From Lichenostomus cassidix (taxonomy: Eukaryota; Chordata; Aves; Passeriformes; Meliphagidae), in contig CM039183.1 of NCBI GenBank assembly GCA_008360975.2, positions 35,765,850 to 35,829,849 of the forward strand: 64,000 bases of DNA, written 5' to 3'. Below, one piece after another: positions 48,501-59,612 of the stretch. The notes under the pieces were generated by a model. The model was given only the letters and a program-made list of their open reading frames with translations, made no database searches and was not told where the DNA came from. The translations under genes and the position numbers were made by a program. How positions within the stretch are numbered: position 1 is the stretch's first letter; each line of letters opens with the position of its first letter.

Positions 48501-51500
48501 AGATTTTTGCTGTCCCAGTGAGAGAAAACCAGAGCATAGCTACATTCTAGCACTTCTACATCCAAAGCACTGCTGCATTCCAGTCTGAATACATAACTTT
48601 GATCAATGTATTGAAGCAAAGTGAGCTGCCAGGCCCTCATGCCGTGCATACCTATGACTCCCACTGATTGAAACAGGAGTGCTGTGTGCATTCAAAAAGC
48701 ACATCCCCCAACAACTCTCTCCAATACTCATAAAAACAGCCCAGAAGAAACAGATTCTGAAGGAATGAAGATTCATATGAAAGCATTTCATATGAAAGAA
48801 AAAAAAAAGGAAAAACCCACTGGGCATCTACAAACACAGTCATTATTCTCTCCTCATCCCATGAAATTAGGAATCTTAAATGCCTACTATACATACGGTG
48901 TGAAAGCAATTTATCAGTCTGTCCTTTTAATGCAGGATGTTTGCTTTGGTGAAAAAAGGCAGGGTAAAAGAAGGGGCAAAAATTCTAATCCACTGAAGAA
49001 AACATCTTATTTAGCCCACAAATTCCTTTTGATTTAGAAGGTGCCTTCAGGGGGAAGGGGGCCTTTCTACCAATCAGAAGGCAGTAAGGCAGTTTTGATT
49101 TTTGTATCCTTATGCAACTTTCTAAAGAAGATGCTTAAAACTGCTCTAGAAAGGCTTGTTTAAGCTTTCTTCCCATTGCTCTACGTGCAAAATGAAAGCA
49201 ATCATGACTGGCAGCACAAGATCAGTTTGTATGTAGAGAAACAGAGCACCTACCCTGAAAATCAAACAAACCAGCCCACCCTAAGCCTCCAAATTTGGAC
49301 ACTACACATGCACACTGTAAAGATCTACTATCACTATAAGTAAGTGAGCACTAGTGGCTCACAAGTGCTGTCTTGACAACAAAACCAACCTTTTCTTGAT
49401 ATAGTTTGTGGAGCCAGGTAGAACATTCCTGCTCATCTTCTGGGATGTCCTCCAATGGAATCCGCCTGCCAATGGTAAACAAGAGAAAATGAAGAGTATT
49501 AAAAACTCTGGCTCCCATGAACAGCACTTGCATTATACAGACAGATTACCTGACAGGAGACTCGCTATGTTCTTCACATTTTTTAAAAATTGTGCAACAC
49601 CTACAGCACTTCAACAAGCAAATAAAGAGGATTTTGAAGCAATCTGTGACCAGCCCACTGGTCCACTACAGCTCTAAAGCAGGTATGCTGAACTCCTGAT
49701 CACTTGTACACCACTTCTCCAACCCTTGTAGCATCCTACGCTCCAACCCTACATCATCACATGCCCTGAGTGCCTGTAGCACAGGTGCTGCTGTTAAAAC
49801 CTCACCTGGGAATTGGCTCTTTCCCACTGAGATTATGGGAAGCCATTGGGGTATTTGTAACTTATAGAAACAATAATGAAAACGAATCCAAGTTATGTTT
49901 TTTTCATTAAACAACCCCCTTCTTGGTAGGGAGGGTGCAGCAGTCGAATACATCAACAACTGCACCACCAGATGGGAACAGTCCTGAGCCTGACCTCCAC
50001 CAGAGGAACTGGAACTGCCTCTGAACTCCTGTGCCAGAGACAGGTATAAAGCAACTCCACCTGACCACTTGGATGGTGTTTGGTATTCTGGCCAAGTAAG
50101 TGACAAGAGGCCCCAGTGGTGCTGCTGAGCTAACAGACACGCAAATGAATAAAAAAAGACAAACGAAAAGTTCTGTAGACATTTATGGGCTCCTCACATA
50201 CTTATAGTCACAGAACTTTGCCAGAAACACTTCCCAGCCCAAATGAGTTTTTATCTGAAGTTCTGTGAAGCCAGGTTGGTAGGGATCTGCTTTCTGTTAC
50301 CCACTTGAAAACATTCCCTTATTTGACCAATTGTGATTTGAAGTACACACCCTCGTATGCTAAAAGAGGAGCTAAAAAGGAATTAAAATATGGATTACTT
50401 GCCTTACATATAAATCTGCATGATATTTCTTTCCATTTAGAACTCCCAGCAATGTTGGATTTTCATTATTTCTAAAATTAAGGGTAGAATCATAGACTGC
50501 AGAAACTACAAGAAGAGAAACAGGTTATGTGTTTACTGTAGTAATACAATGGAAACAAATTATTCTCTCTCAGACAAGGAGAATATTTAAGTAAGTTATC
50601 AGCAACAGCACCACAGTTTGACCTGTCACCAAGGTAAAAATGACAATGAAATATTCAGCAAGCAGATTTTAAGATGCCAAATAACCAGTGGCCCTTTCAG
50701 GAACTGCACCAGCAGGATGGAAAGGTTTGCTCTCCATCCACCCTCTCCTTCTTCCTCCTCAGGTGCAGAATGATGTGCACAGGGAACATAGTCACAGCTT
50801 CTGACAGAATACACTTAGGACTTCCTAGGAGCAAAATGACTACAGAACTATTACCTTTTTCAATTCACTGTGAATCATATAACTACACCCCTAAATGTGA
50901 GGAAACAACCAGGCAGATACACATTTTATAGACAGCAAAGAAAGGAACAGGTAAAGTGTGACTAAGAATAAGGTAGTTATTCTTTGACTAGAATGGGTAA
51001 AATGTGTGTCTGAGAGATGTCCTACAGCAGGAGGTCTTAATGCAGCCATAAATCACCAGGGTCCAAAGCAGCCCCCAGCTCCTGTCCATTGTTTGGTAAG
51101 TCAGGCACTTGCTACAGAGCAAAGGCAGAGAGCAGGACACAACACATCTTGTGTGAGCTGGCTGCTGCCATGAAGACATGCAGATGTGAGGAATGTAATG
51201 TAAAAGTTTTGCTGAACAAAACCACAGAAAAATTTCCAGCGTTGAGAAAACTGTTTTGTGCAGCTCAGGACTGAGTGGGAACAGTAAAAACATTTGCAAA
51301 GGCTGATGGCAGATAAACTGAAAGAGCAGTAACAAGCACTTTCTACAGAAATAGCATTCACTGTTTAAAACTGCATTAAGCATTGCAAAAAAAGTTTATT
51401 TGAACACATCATTAGATATACTGTTTTCCTGATGTAAGAAAATTAGCACAGAACAATTAATTTTCCTGACACTGAAATCAGCTGTGCATCATGATAAGAA

Positions 51501-54500
51501 CTCTAAGATCAGTGACAGCAAAAAAGCTTTTCTTTTTTGTCACAAAAGTGACTAAGAAGTACTTTCATGTGTAACCTGTTGTGTTTTAGGTTTTCTGCTC
51601 TAGAGTTTTGTGATAATGAATAAAAATGCATGTGATGAATCTTTATTGTGAGAGCTCTTGACCCACCCAAGAAAAACTTTTATTACACAGGACAGATTTG
51701 CTCTTGGTTTTGAAATCTCTCTAGCTATGAGAGATAAATATGGTTTGGTCTCAGCATTCAGCTCCCAGAAACTCACCACATCATTTGTTACTGCAAAACA
51801 GAATTCATAGTGCAGAACAGAACAGCCTGGCTTCAGTGCTGAAAGGAAATCCTGAAACCAAAGGCCAAACCCCTGTCATTGCAAAAAGACTCTGTCCCTC
51901 CCTAACAACTCCATTCTTTTCCTACTACAGCTGGGTTCTTAGCCCAAACTCAAACTAAATGCAAGCCAAAATCTACTTCAAGGACACAACTCTCTCTGTA
52001 CAATACAAGTATGAAATTTCATAAATTATCTGCTTCCATTTTTAAGCTTCTTAGTGTAGAAGGATTTTACTAATCTACTCTAATTTACTAATCCAATGTA
52101 ATTGAAGGAAAACAAGAGCTCAGTATGATTTATACAGTGTAAGCTTCTTAGTTTATTCTTTAATAGCATGAGATTATTCTAACAACAACAAGGATGCAAT
52201 AACACAAAGTATGACACACACAACACTTTTTCATCCATCTCTTACAAGGCATCTACATTTGAGTTTTTATATGAACTGGGTTTTTGTTGCAACACACTGG
52301 AAGACAGCTCTCCTGCTCTGAAAAAACCTTCTGTGGAGATGGACAGGAACATCCATTATGTGCTGACAGTCACACAGTTTTCCTTTTTTTCCAGGGTAAA
52401 AAAATGCTATTCTAGTTTGCAACTGGTCTGTAGTTTGATATTCAGTCCAGTCCCTTTTAATAACACACTGAAATCTTTTGGTGCAAAGCAGTGCCAAACC
52501 CAAGACAATGACAGCAATACGCAGGAGCAAACAGACCTCTGTTATCCAGATATAACTGAAAATTAGAACTACAGATTTTAGCTTTCTCATCCTGAGAATG
52601 CAGGAAAAGAGCAACAATAGAAGTGTCCAAGAAAAAGTCTGCATGAAATTAAAATTTGCCAGAAAGCTTTGACAGTCAAAGCAGCACTAGCATCCTGGGT
52701 GACACACTGGAACTGGTTATCATTAAACATGGATTTTGTAATTGCATAATTAGAATTGGACATCTCATGACTTTCTCTGAATGATGAAGAGACCAGAAAA
52801 TTCACATTTTAAAACAAGTAAAAAAATAACTCCAAAGTATCTTGAAAACATTGCAACTGTCTCACTTTCAGGCTAATACAAGCAGCATTTGAGAAGTTTT
52901 GCTTCAATTGTGAAGTGTTTTTTCAAAGGAGTTATATTTTAAAACCTCCTTTCCATTGAAAACCAAACACAAATATTTGAAAGTCTTTCATTTTTGTCAA
53001 AAAACCAATTAGGTTTTTTTTGTTTTGTTTTCTAATCTCTGTCCAGATTTTTTTCATATCATTAACTTTTGGTTCCTTCTACAGCATTCTAACAGAGAGT
53101 TAAGTACTTAAGAATTTAAGATTTAATTTCTTAACTTTAGCCTAAAAAATCTTCAGATTACACATCCTGAGAGGATTTTTCTTACTTTGATTGTCCTCTT
53201 GAATTTCATGCATTATTTTGTGGCCATTGTGGATTATGCCAGGATGAATCACTTACAAATCAACCTACAGGCAATGAGTATGGGTACATGCACCTTCATA
53301 ACAGCACAAAACGATCTGAAGACTGGAAAAGGGAGAAGGTACAGTGAAATTCACTGTACTGCTGATGTGACACCACCTTGACACAATCCTTTGATCTAAC
53401 ATTTCATTAATATGGCCAGTTTGAACAAAAATCACTCATCCTCTCAAACTTGGTAACTTGCTCTGGATGATGACTAGAAACCCACTTGAAAAAAAAAAAA
53501 TAATCTAGGATTAAAGTGCAGCTCATGGGAAAAAAAAGTCATTGCAATACCCCCGAACACCGTCATACTGAACTCCATGAGAATATCACCCTGGAATTTA
53601 TTCTCATGCATTTCCTTTCCTAGAAAAGCAGTTCCCAGCAGCACAACTGGAGGAAAAGGTACACAACAAAACTTGGGCTTATCTACAATCCTTCATTAAA
53701 TACATTTTTAAGTAGAAGTCTTAACGAAATAAAAACAGCAGAATGGAACTGCCCAGTACACAGCCAGGCAATAAAAGGAACAGCTAAATATATCTTTTGC
53801 AGTATTTATGACATTTACTTCTAGTGTAAGTAATGGATGAGTGTTATAGAAACAGATTTGTATTTTCATTTGCTTCCATGAACAGTACTGGTAGCAAACA
53901 GCAATTTATTAAGAAACCAATTTATTAAGAAGTATTCTATTTCTAGAAACTAAGTTCCTGGGGACTGTATCTGTCACACCATACAGGTAGGAATGGTCAT
54001 TGACAAAAACATCCGAACAAGTTCAGAAAATATTAAAATCACTTATTTAAGAATCAAATTATGTACAGAGATCTGAATTTGTGAAAGTAAGTCTTGGAGG
54101 AAAAAAGAATTCTGTTATCACTTAGGAAAGAAATTAGCTAGGAGGGCAGGTTCTTTACTCATTTTGCATGAAAGGTATTTTTATCGAAATACATCTGCTT
54201 ATGCTGACAGATACGGCATCACTGGTATGGAGGCAGCTTCCAATGTATGCACATGGAAAAAACTCCTTGCGAAACTTTTTCCAAACAGATGGGCTTGCCA
54301 GTCTGATGTCACCAATGTCTATTTCCAGTTATTGCAGAACTAGTTCAGAGCTCCTTCCAGAGTGACTGCAGCATGCAGCATTACGAGTTGATGCAAAATG
54401 TTGAAGAGGACCAGCCTGTGATCATTGCTACCATGGGTGAGTTACATCTACAGCCAGAGAAATCAGCATCTACCCATCCTATAGCACTACAGCCTCTGAC

Positions 54501-57500
54501 AAGGTGAATCACAGCCTTGTCAGAAAGGAGGGAAAAAAAAGGAACAGAAGCTCTGCCACACCCAGCTGTGAACTGGTCCCAAACATGTGACTCAGCTGCA
54601 CTGCTATGCGATGCTGCAGCTACATCCCTTAGCAAGGCACTCCAGCCAGGCCCACCAGCCTTGTGGGAGAACAAAAGGAGCATTAGCCTAAATGGCAGAG
54701 CCCAAAATGGGCTCAGGCAGCTCAGCACCAGTCTCTCGCTTTTAGACATGCACAGGGATATGACCTGATTTCTAGATAGAACTTATATTTCCAGACTGTC
54801 AGAAGAGACTCCATCACATTCTCTATTTAAAAAACATGCATGGACTTCCTTGTTATCTGTACATAATAATGTTACAAGGAGTTCTAAAAAAATAAGACAT
54901 TGTTTACAAAGGCTTTTCAGATGCTCTTCACATGTACCCCTTGCCTCTAAAGGAAAGAAACTTCTAGTAACCCAGGCAGTAACCCTTCTATCTCCCTCTC
55001 ATTGCAAAAAGTATCAAGGCAATTAAAGCAACAAACCCAGAAGAACCCGCAACACTAATCTGGGGTCATCAAAACCTCAGAGGTTTGTTTGTTGGTTGGG
55101 TTTTTAAGCTCCACAGTTTTTGCTGAAACTGTATATGAGAAGTTATGACTGCTTCTCCTTGAGCCTTCACAGGGAAATACTACTTTCTTCCTGGCCTTAC
55201 ACTGCTTGATCTAGCAAGTCACAGCTGCTGGGTTGAGGCAGTAGCATATATTCCCTAAATAAATACGTAATCTAGCAACCTCAGTCTTCTTTTTCTGAAG
55301 GTATTTAAAATATTTAGGGTACAAAAAAGTGTTATGGTAGTGCATTGCATGAATGTCTTAAACTTTTTATAAATGTCACTTGGGTTCCCTAAAATTGTTT
55401 CCTTTTGAAACATTTTCCCACAAATCAGCTACTTGTCCACAATCACACCATATTTTGCTTTTATTACACAGAGCAGTGAAAAGGACAAAACCACCACTGA
55501 AACAACTTGTTCCCAATTCCCAGCCGAGGGCTTTGGAGGCCACAGTTTTGACTCATCCCTTCATCTGTGCCTCAAGTCTACTACTCCCTTGCCCTCAGCA
55601 GAACAGTCACCCTTATTCGAAGGGCAAGGCTAAACTGTGCTCTTAAGGGGGTTGCTGGATGCTTCACATAACTTACCTCTTCTTCATGTTTCAGAAAGGA
55701 TCCAAGCTATGCTATCCATCTTGGGGGTGGAAAGTTGTGGCTGCCTGGGAAGCTACAACAGTGGCATGATCTACCTGGCTTGCCAGAGGATATGTAGAAG
55801 AAATACAAGAGATAGCAAGACAGCTGACTGGGAAGCTTTTCTTGCAGCAGCTATCCCAGATATGCCACATGAAAACATGTCTTCAAAGACAAAAGAAGCT
55901 TTGACATTAACTTCAGTCAAGCTAGAACATTTTCTTCTAAACCAGAAACAACTTTTGTCTTTCTTATATATCAGCTGTCTAACACAGAAATCCACCAGAC
56001 CCCAAAGACTCTGTAACACTATGGATATTTAGCAGTCTTTCCTTTGCCCACGAAGTACACAGCAGAAGACTTTGACAGATAGTATTAGTCAAAGAATATC
56101 ACTTCAAAGGCCACAATTGCAATGTTCTTACTGATGTCACTTTAAAGTTGGCAAATGCAAGTAAACATAAATAAATGGGGAGCTCAGAACAATATTAATG
56201 AAGAAAAACTTACTCATGTTCGGTAATGTGGAAATTGTTTATAAATTTCACCTATGTGTATCTTCATTCAAGCTCTACTTCCCTTCCTCAGCTCCATTAA
56301 GAAACTCTATAGAGCAAATCTATACAGGAATTTAAAGCAGAATATTTTTTTATTTAAAATTGATGTTATCTGAGGTAGATATTTATACCACAAGTAAAAA
56401 TTTTAAGACACACTGCCTCAGACTCTCTACTGATGCATTTGCTGCATTTAGAATAGAATTGCTTAGCAAATGCTAAGAAACAGCATCCTTTGGCAATAGG
56501 TACAAAATAAGCAACCGAGATTCCTCAACACAGAGTCACAGTTAACAAAACAAGACAACAATAATAAATTAAAACCCAAAAACCTAAACAAAAAAAACCC
56601 CAACCTAAAACAACTCCACAAGTTGATCCAGGACTTCGTGAATAAAACCAGAGGCTAGTGAAAAACTGGTCTGAAATCCTCCCAGGATTTTTCTGCTAGG
56701 ACATGCTACAGGGAAAAGAACAGTATGGCAACCTGGCAGCAGTTACAGGAAATAACCATTTAGCATTGTCCCCTGTGACTTTCCTTACCTACATTTCTCA
56801 AACACTGCACGGTGACAGCAAATCCTTTTGTTCGTGGCAGGAGGTGGTACTTGAGCTTGGGCAGACCTTTGGCTTCAGCCACCTGCATGCTGATCTGGTG
56901 CTTCTGTTCTGTGAACCTTGTGCCCTCGCAGTGAATCAGGAACTAAAACCAAGAGAGAACTACAGTTAGACGGAAGCTCAGGTCTTCTGCTGACTGAGCA
57001 GAGGTGTCTCTAATTCCCATCAGCACAGCCCAAACTAACACTCCTAGCAGGGACTAACACCTAGCAGGTGCAGCCACATACACATCTAGGTAATCTATTT
57101 GACTGAAGTGAAAAATCCCAGCCACCAAATAAAACCCCCAAAAATCCCAACACTCATCCGACTTGCCATTCTCTGGTTTGAACTTCAGCCTTTAGGCTTT
57201 AACATCTGATCTGCAACTTGCCATCAGAATGACTTGATTTCTCTAAATGAGTCACTCCAGCTCTAATGAGCTGTTAGAGAACATTTAAAACATACTCCTG
57301 TTGCAAATCTCTGATGGTGAAGTGTTCAAGTATCATCGCGTCTAAAACTTGCTAAGTGTCTAAACCAAACACATTTCTAGGAAATGCTTCAGTGCCCAGC
57401 TTGTTTGCCCTCACTCCAAGCTGCTTGCTTTCCCTATGTCATGAGGACCACGGACAACTTCAGCAGTAACTTTGATGCCAATGAGAGAGCTGGTAACAGA

Positions 57501-59138
57501 TGTAAGGCAGCAGATGCAGGACAACTGAAAGCCCCATGCTCTTAGGAACTATACAATGGAAGTGCTCAGACATGAATAATTACAATCTTGCCACTGGCAG
57601 GCAGGGCAGAGCACACAGATCTTTGGAGATTTACCATTTGCTCATCTGCTTTCTGCCAAGCATGAACGCAAACTAACATATCGGAGAGCACTGCCAAATC
57701 CCACAAACTAAGTCCTCATAATCCACAGCAAAAGTGTAGCCAAAAAAGACAGAGAGATTGAAGGAACTAGCCAAGTAACTAGCCAGCTTCAGTTCAAGCT
57801 CATCCAAGAGCGCTTTTACTCGTATCACAAGCATAATGTTATTCAGATTGGTGAGACACAGAGAAACAGGTAAGAAAACCTCTTTAGTTCACTTAGAGCA
57901 TGCTTTGTCTGTCTACCCTCCAAGGTGCTATTGTTTTGCCTTTTGACATTATGTCATCATACAAAGGCAAATTAAAACCTCACACTGCAATAACCCCAGG
58001 TGTACATCAACAATTACCTCCCTTACACAGATACAGTTCCTTTTTAGCAATCCCTCTAACAGGAGTATCTACAGGATGGTGGTGGCTTGTGCTCATTGAT
58101 TAGAGCTGAACTGCCTACATGTATAGGAAAGCCACAGAGCACAGGCAAATCTCTGGGAGAGAAATGGAAACTAAACCCCAGAATCACCCCTTTGCTAGAC
58201 ACACAGCCTCTGCCTGGAAGTCCCTTAAACATCAAAGCACAGAGATTAGTTTTGATTGCCTAGCACTCATTTAAATCAATGACAATTAAAAAAAGAAGTT
58301 TGTTTCACAGTATGAGAAATACAGAATATACATCTTCATGAGGCAACAGCAACAGTTTCTGTAGGCCCTAGGGAGGCTGCTTAAGATACCATTTCTTTAA
58401 CTGAATCGTACTCTTGCCACCACTAGTGCAGAAGAACTACAATTTTTATGATTTCTGAGAAGAGAAAAAATTCAAAGGCTTTTCATTCTCAGACAAGGAA
58501 ATGCCAGGCAGGGCCAATACTAAAAGATTATGGTGATGCAAAAAGTAAGACTTTCTTGTTACTTGAAAGGTGACACCAATCCTCTCTCTGGAACACAGCC
58601 AATGGCTCCAATGCGCCACTTCCCTGACCAGGTGGGTTCTACTTCCCTACAGGGCCATGTCTGACCAAACACCTTCACAGGAATGGCAGAATCACAGGGG
58701 AGGAGAAAACACTAGTATGAACTCTGCAACCTAAGGTGAGAGGGGCACAGGTATTTTTGCAGTAATATCTGTAGGGCTCTATACTACAGAGAAGAAAACA
58801 CACCACAGTACATGGGAAATTCCAGAGAGAATTCAGAGTATGCTCCTGGTACTCCCAAGGAAGTTATTGAATCAAAAGTCTCAGGAACAACCTGGCAATC
58901 ACCACATATTGTCTGTGCCCTTCACTCCTGCTGAGCACTACAGCACCTCACATCCCACTTGCTCATCATCACTCACCCAAAAGTTTTCAGGGTAGTCCCG
59001 GAGGTTCAGCAACTTCTGTACGACTGTTTTCCGATCTTCCTCCCATTTGCGCTTGCAGAAGACTATCTCTAGGAAATACCACATCCAGCCAATGATAGGC
59101 ATGTAGGAGAGCTCCTTCTTTGCAAGCACTTTAGAACT
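39464..59138 (-). CDS. AGPAT4: AGPAT4 (LPAAT-delta), last six coding exons
   Basis: Spliced minus-strand coding region of a 1-acyl-sn-glycerol-3-phosphate acyltransferase. The family transfers an acyl group from acyl-CoA to lysophosphatidic acid to make phosphatidic acid; AGPAT4 is reported on ER and mitochondrial membranes. Six exons join in phase (162+154+103+76+199+92 = 786 bp: 261 codons and a stop). They encode the segment from SSKVLAKKEL to KQKLK, against my memory of a 378-residue protein. The acyltransferase EGTR motif is at 56916-56927; the motif LLPRTKGF follows; two hydrophobic segments lie near the C-terminus. The exons for the N-terminus and NHX4D catalytic motif are right of the window. 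Coordinates span introns. Confidence 0.95.
39556..44154 (-). other. AGPAT4 intron
   Basis: A 4.6 kb intron. It holds one copy of a hairpin repeat (41694-41736). A 168-codon minus-strand open frame at 40349-40855 lies in a more GC-rich patch but has no recognisable protein. No CR1 seen. Confidence 0.75.
41694..41736. repeat. dispersed hairpin repeat, copy 1
   Basis: 'atgtaatctctttcttgg' followed by a loop and 'tccaagaaa'. TTTCTTGGA (41704-41712) pairs perfectly with TCCAAGAAA (41724-41732) across an 11-base loop. The same block recurs at 48394-48440 with changes. The flanks beyond about 45 bp do not match between copies. Confidence 0.6.
44155..44353 (-). CDS. AGPAT4: AGPAT4 exon a5: C-terminal membrane region
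   Basis: 199 bp, phase 0 in, phase 1 out. Acceptor ttctactag, donor gtaagt. Encodes DAFQEEYYRTGTYP, PPRRPWTLLNWLFWALLLL and SGSSLTLASFAFVIII. These form two hydrophobic segments likely to span the membrane. The mammalian equivalent is FPETPMVPP where this has YPAVPIIPP. Confidence 0.95.
44693..44729. repeat. GAGCCA hexamer microsatellite
   Basis: About six units of gagcca drifting to cacagc. It makes an Ala/Val/Leu-rich run in the minus-strand open frame over it, which explains that frame without any gene. Confidence 0.8.
48394..48440. repeat. dispersed hairpin repeat, copy 2
   Basis: 'atgtaatctctgtcttgg' then 'tccaagactg'. GTCTTGGA (48405-48412) pairs with TCCAAGAC (48425-48432) across a 12-base loop. 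Against copy 1 the outer pair is G-C instead of T-A, changed on both sides. Confidence 0.6.
49390..49465 (-). CDS. AGPAT4: AGPAT4 exon a4
   Basis: 76 bp. The first base completes Arg, then RIPLEDIPEDEQECSTWLHK and LYQEK. Acceptor ttaccattggcag; the donor is gttggt, a weak match to consensus at positions +3 and +4. Skipping this exon would break the frame. The protein is highly conserved (mammals: IPEDDDECSAWLHK). Confidence 0.95.
49466..50402 (-). other. AGPAT4 intron with GC donor
   Basis: A 937 bp intron. On the minus strand it begins gcaagt (50402 downward) rather than gt, and ends ggcag. Nothing else recognised. Confidence 0.85.
50403..50505 (-). CDS. AGPAT4: AGPAT4 exon a3
   Basis: 103 bp. 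Acceptor ctcttcttgtag; two bases complete Val, then SAVYDSTLNFRNNENPTLLG and VLNGKKYHADLYV, ending AG at a GC-type donor. The upstream acceptor was chosen over a CAG nine bases downstream because it restores the conserved VVSAVYD. Confidence 0.93.
53902..53932. repeat. 15-16 bp tandem duplication
   Basis: 'caatttattaagaa' occurs twice in a row with one or two spacer bases. Probably slippage. Confidence 0.7.
56535..56620. repeat. A/C-rich low-complexity tract
   Basis: Runs of aacc, aaaac and aataa. In the AGPAT4 sense this is GTTT-rich, like the tracts in MAP3K4 introns. Confidence 0.55.
56789..56942 (-). CDS. AGPAT4: AGPAT4 exon a2: EGTR acyltransferase motif
   Basis: 154 bp, phase 0 in, phase 1 out. 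Acceptor ttggttttag, donor gtaagg. Encodes FLIHCEGTRFTEQKHQISMQ, VAEAKGLPKLKYHLLPRTKG and FAVTVQCLRNV. EGTR (56916-56927) is the family motif that binds the lysophosphatidate phosphate; LLPRTKGF is the next conserved block. Confidence 0.97.
56943..58976 (-). other. AGPAT4 intron
   Basis: A 2.0 kb intron with no transposon, exon or RNA gene that I recognise. Confidence 0.8.
58977..59138 (-). CDS. AGPAT4: AGPAT4 exon a1 (first in window)
   Basis: 162 bp, 54 codons, phase 0 at both ends. Acceptor gattctgtcttgcag, donor gtgagt. Encodes SSKVLAKKELSYMPIIGWMW, YFLEIVFCKRKWEEDRKTVV and LRDYPENFW. This is the segment after the NHX4D motif; LAKKEL-PIIGW and FCKRKWEEDR are the conserved block II of the family. 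The upstream methionine at 59156 is intronic. Confidence 0.96.
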
Positions 59139-59559
59139 CTGCAAGACAGAATCCAAGCAAGTAAAACAGAGTTAAACCACTTAGGAGTTCACTTGCACAG
59201 TTAGACGGTAATGTTTCATATTCATATTGACCAGACCCAGTTTTCACAAGTGTAAAAGCAAAACAAAGTTTTTCTCATATGACAGAACAGTCAAATCTAA
59301 TCTCTGCATGAGAGATATCTGCATGAAAGACTTCCAGAATATATGTGTGTGTCTTTCTCTATCCTACCCAAACACTGAAACACAAAAGGGAAGCCAAATT
59401 CCTTCAAACATAGAGGAATTCATGCAAAAGACCCAAGCCATATCAATCAAAATCCTTAATTCAAACAGATTCTGGCAGTGGCAGCTCAAGTTCCTTTAAG
59501 ATACCTGGCAGCTATACTTCTCCCCAAAGCTGGGGCAAACATGACCAAAACAAAGAATG

Positions 59560-59612
59560 AAAAATAGAAGGAAAAAAAAAAAAAAGAGGAAAAGAGAAAA
59601 AAGAGAATGGCA
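59560..59612. repeat. A/G-rich low-complexity tract
   Basis: A run of A of about 14 followed by gagg, aaaag and agaaaaaag units. Confidence 0.75.

Larger units (their letters stand above)
44354..49389 (-). other. AGPAT4 intron
   Basis: A 5.0 kb intron. Contains a GAGCCA hexamer tract (44693-44729), A/C-rich low complexity near 47690-47750, and copy 2 of the hairpin repeat (48394-48440). Open frames at 44461-44871 and 45760-46182 (minus) have no recognisable protein. No CR1 seen. Confidence 0.75.
50506..56788 (-). other. AGPAT4 intron
   Basis: The largest complete AGPAT4 intron in the window, 6.3 kb. Features: a short tandem duplication (53902-53932), an A run at about 53489, and A/C-rich low complexity at 56535-56620. 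No CR1 or exon recognised; the 131-codon frame at 55637-56032 has no recognisable protein. Confidence 0.75.

Noticed and set aside
50491..50500. CAG acceptor at 50497-50499 as the main start of AGPAT4 exon a3
   Set aside because: It loses three residues conserved in the family; the TAG acceptor nine bases upstream restores them, so CAG is kept only as a possible minor site.
55637..56032. 131-codon plus-strand frame in an AGPAT4 intron
   Set aside because: No recognised protein content, antisense to the host gene, and no promoter or poly(A) signal tied to it that I can see.
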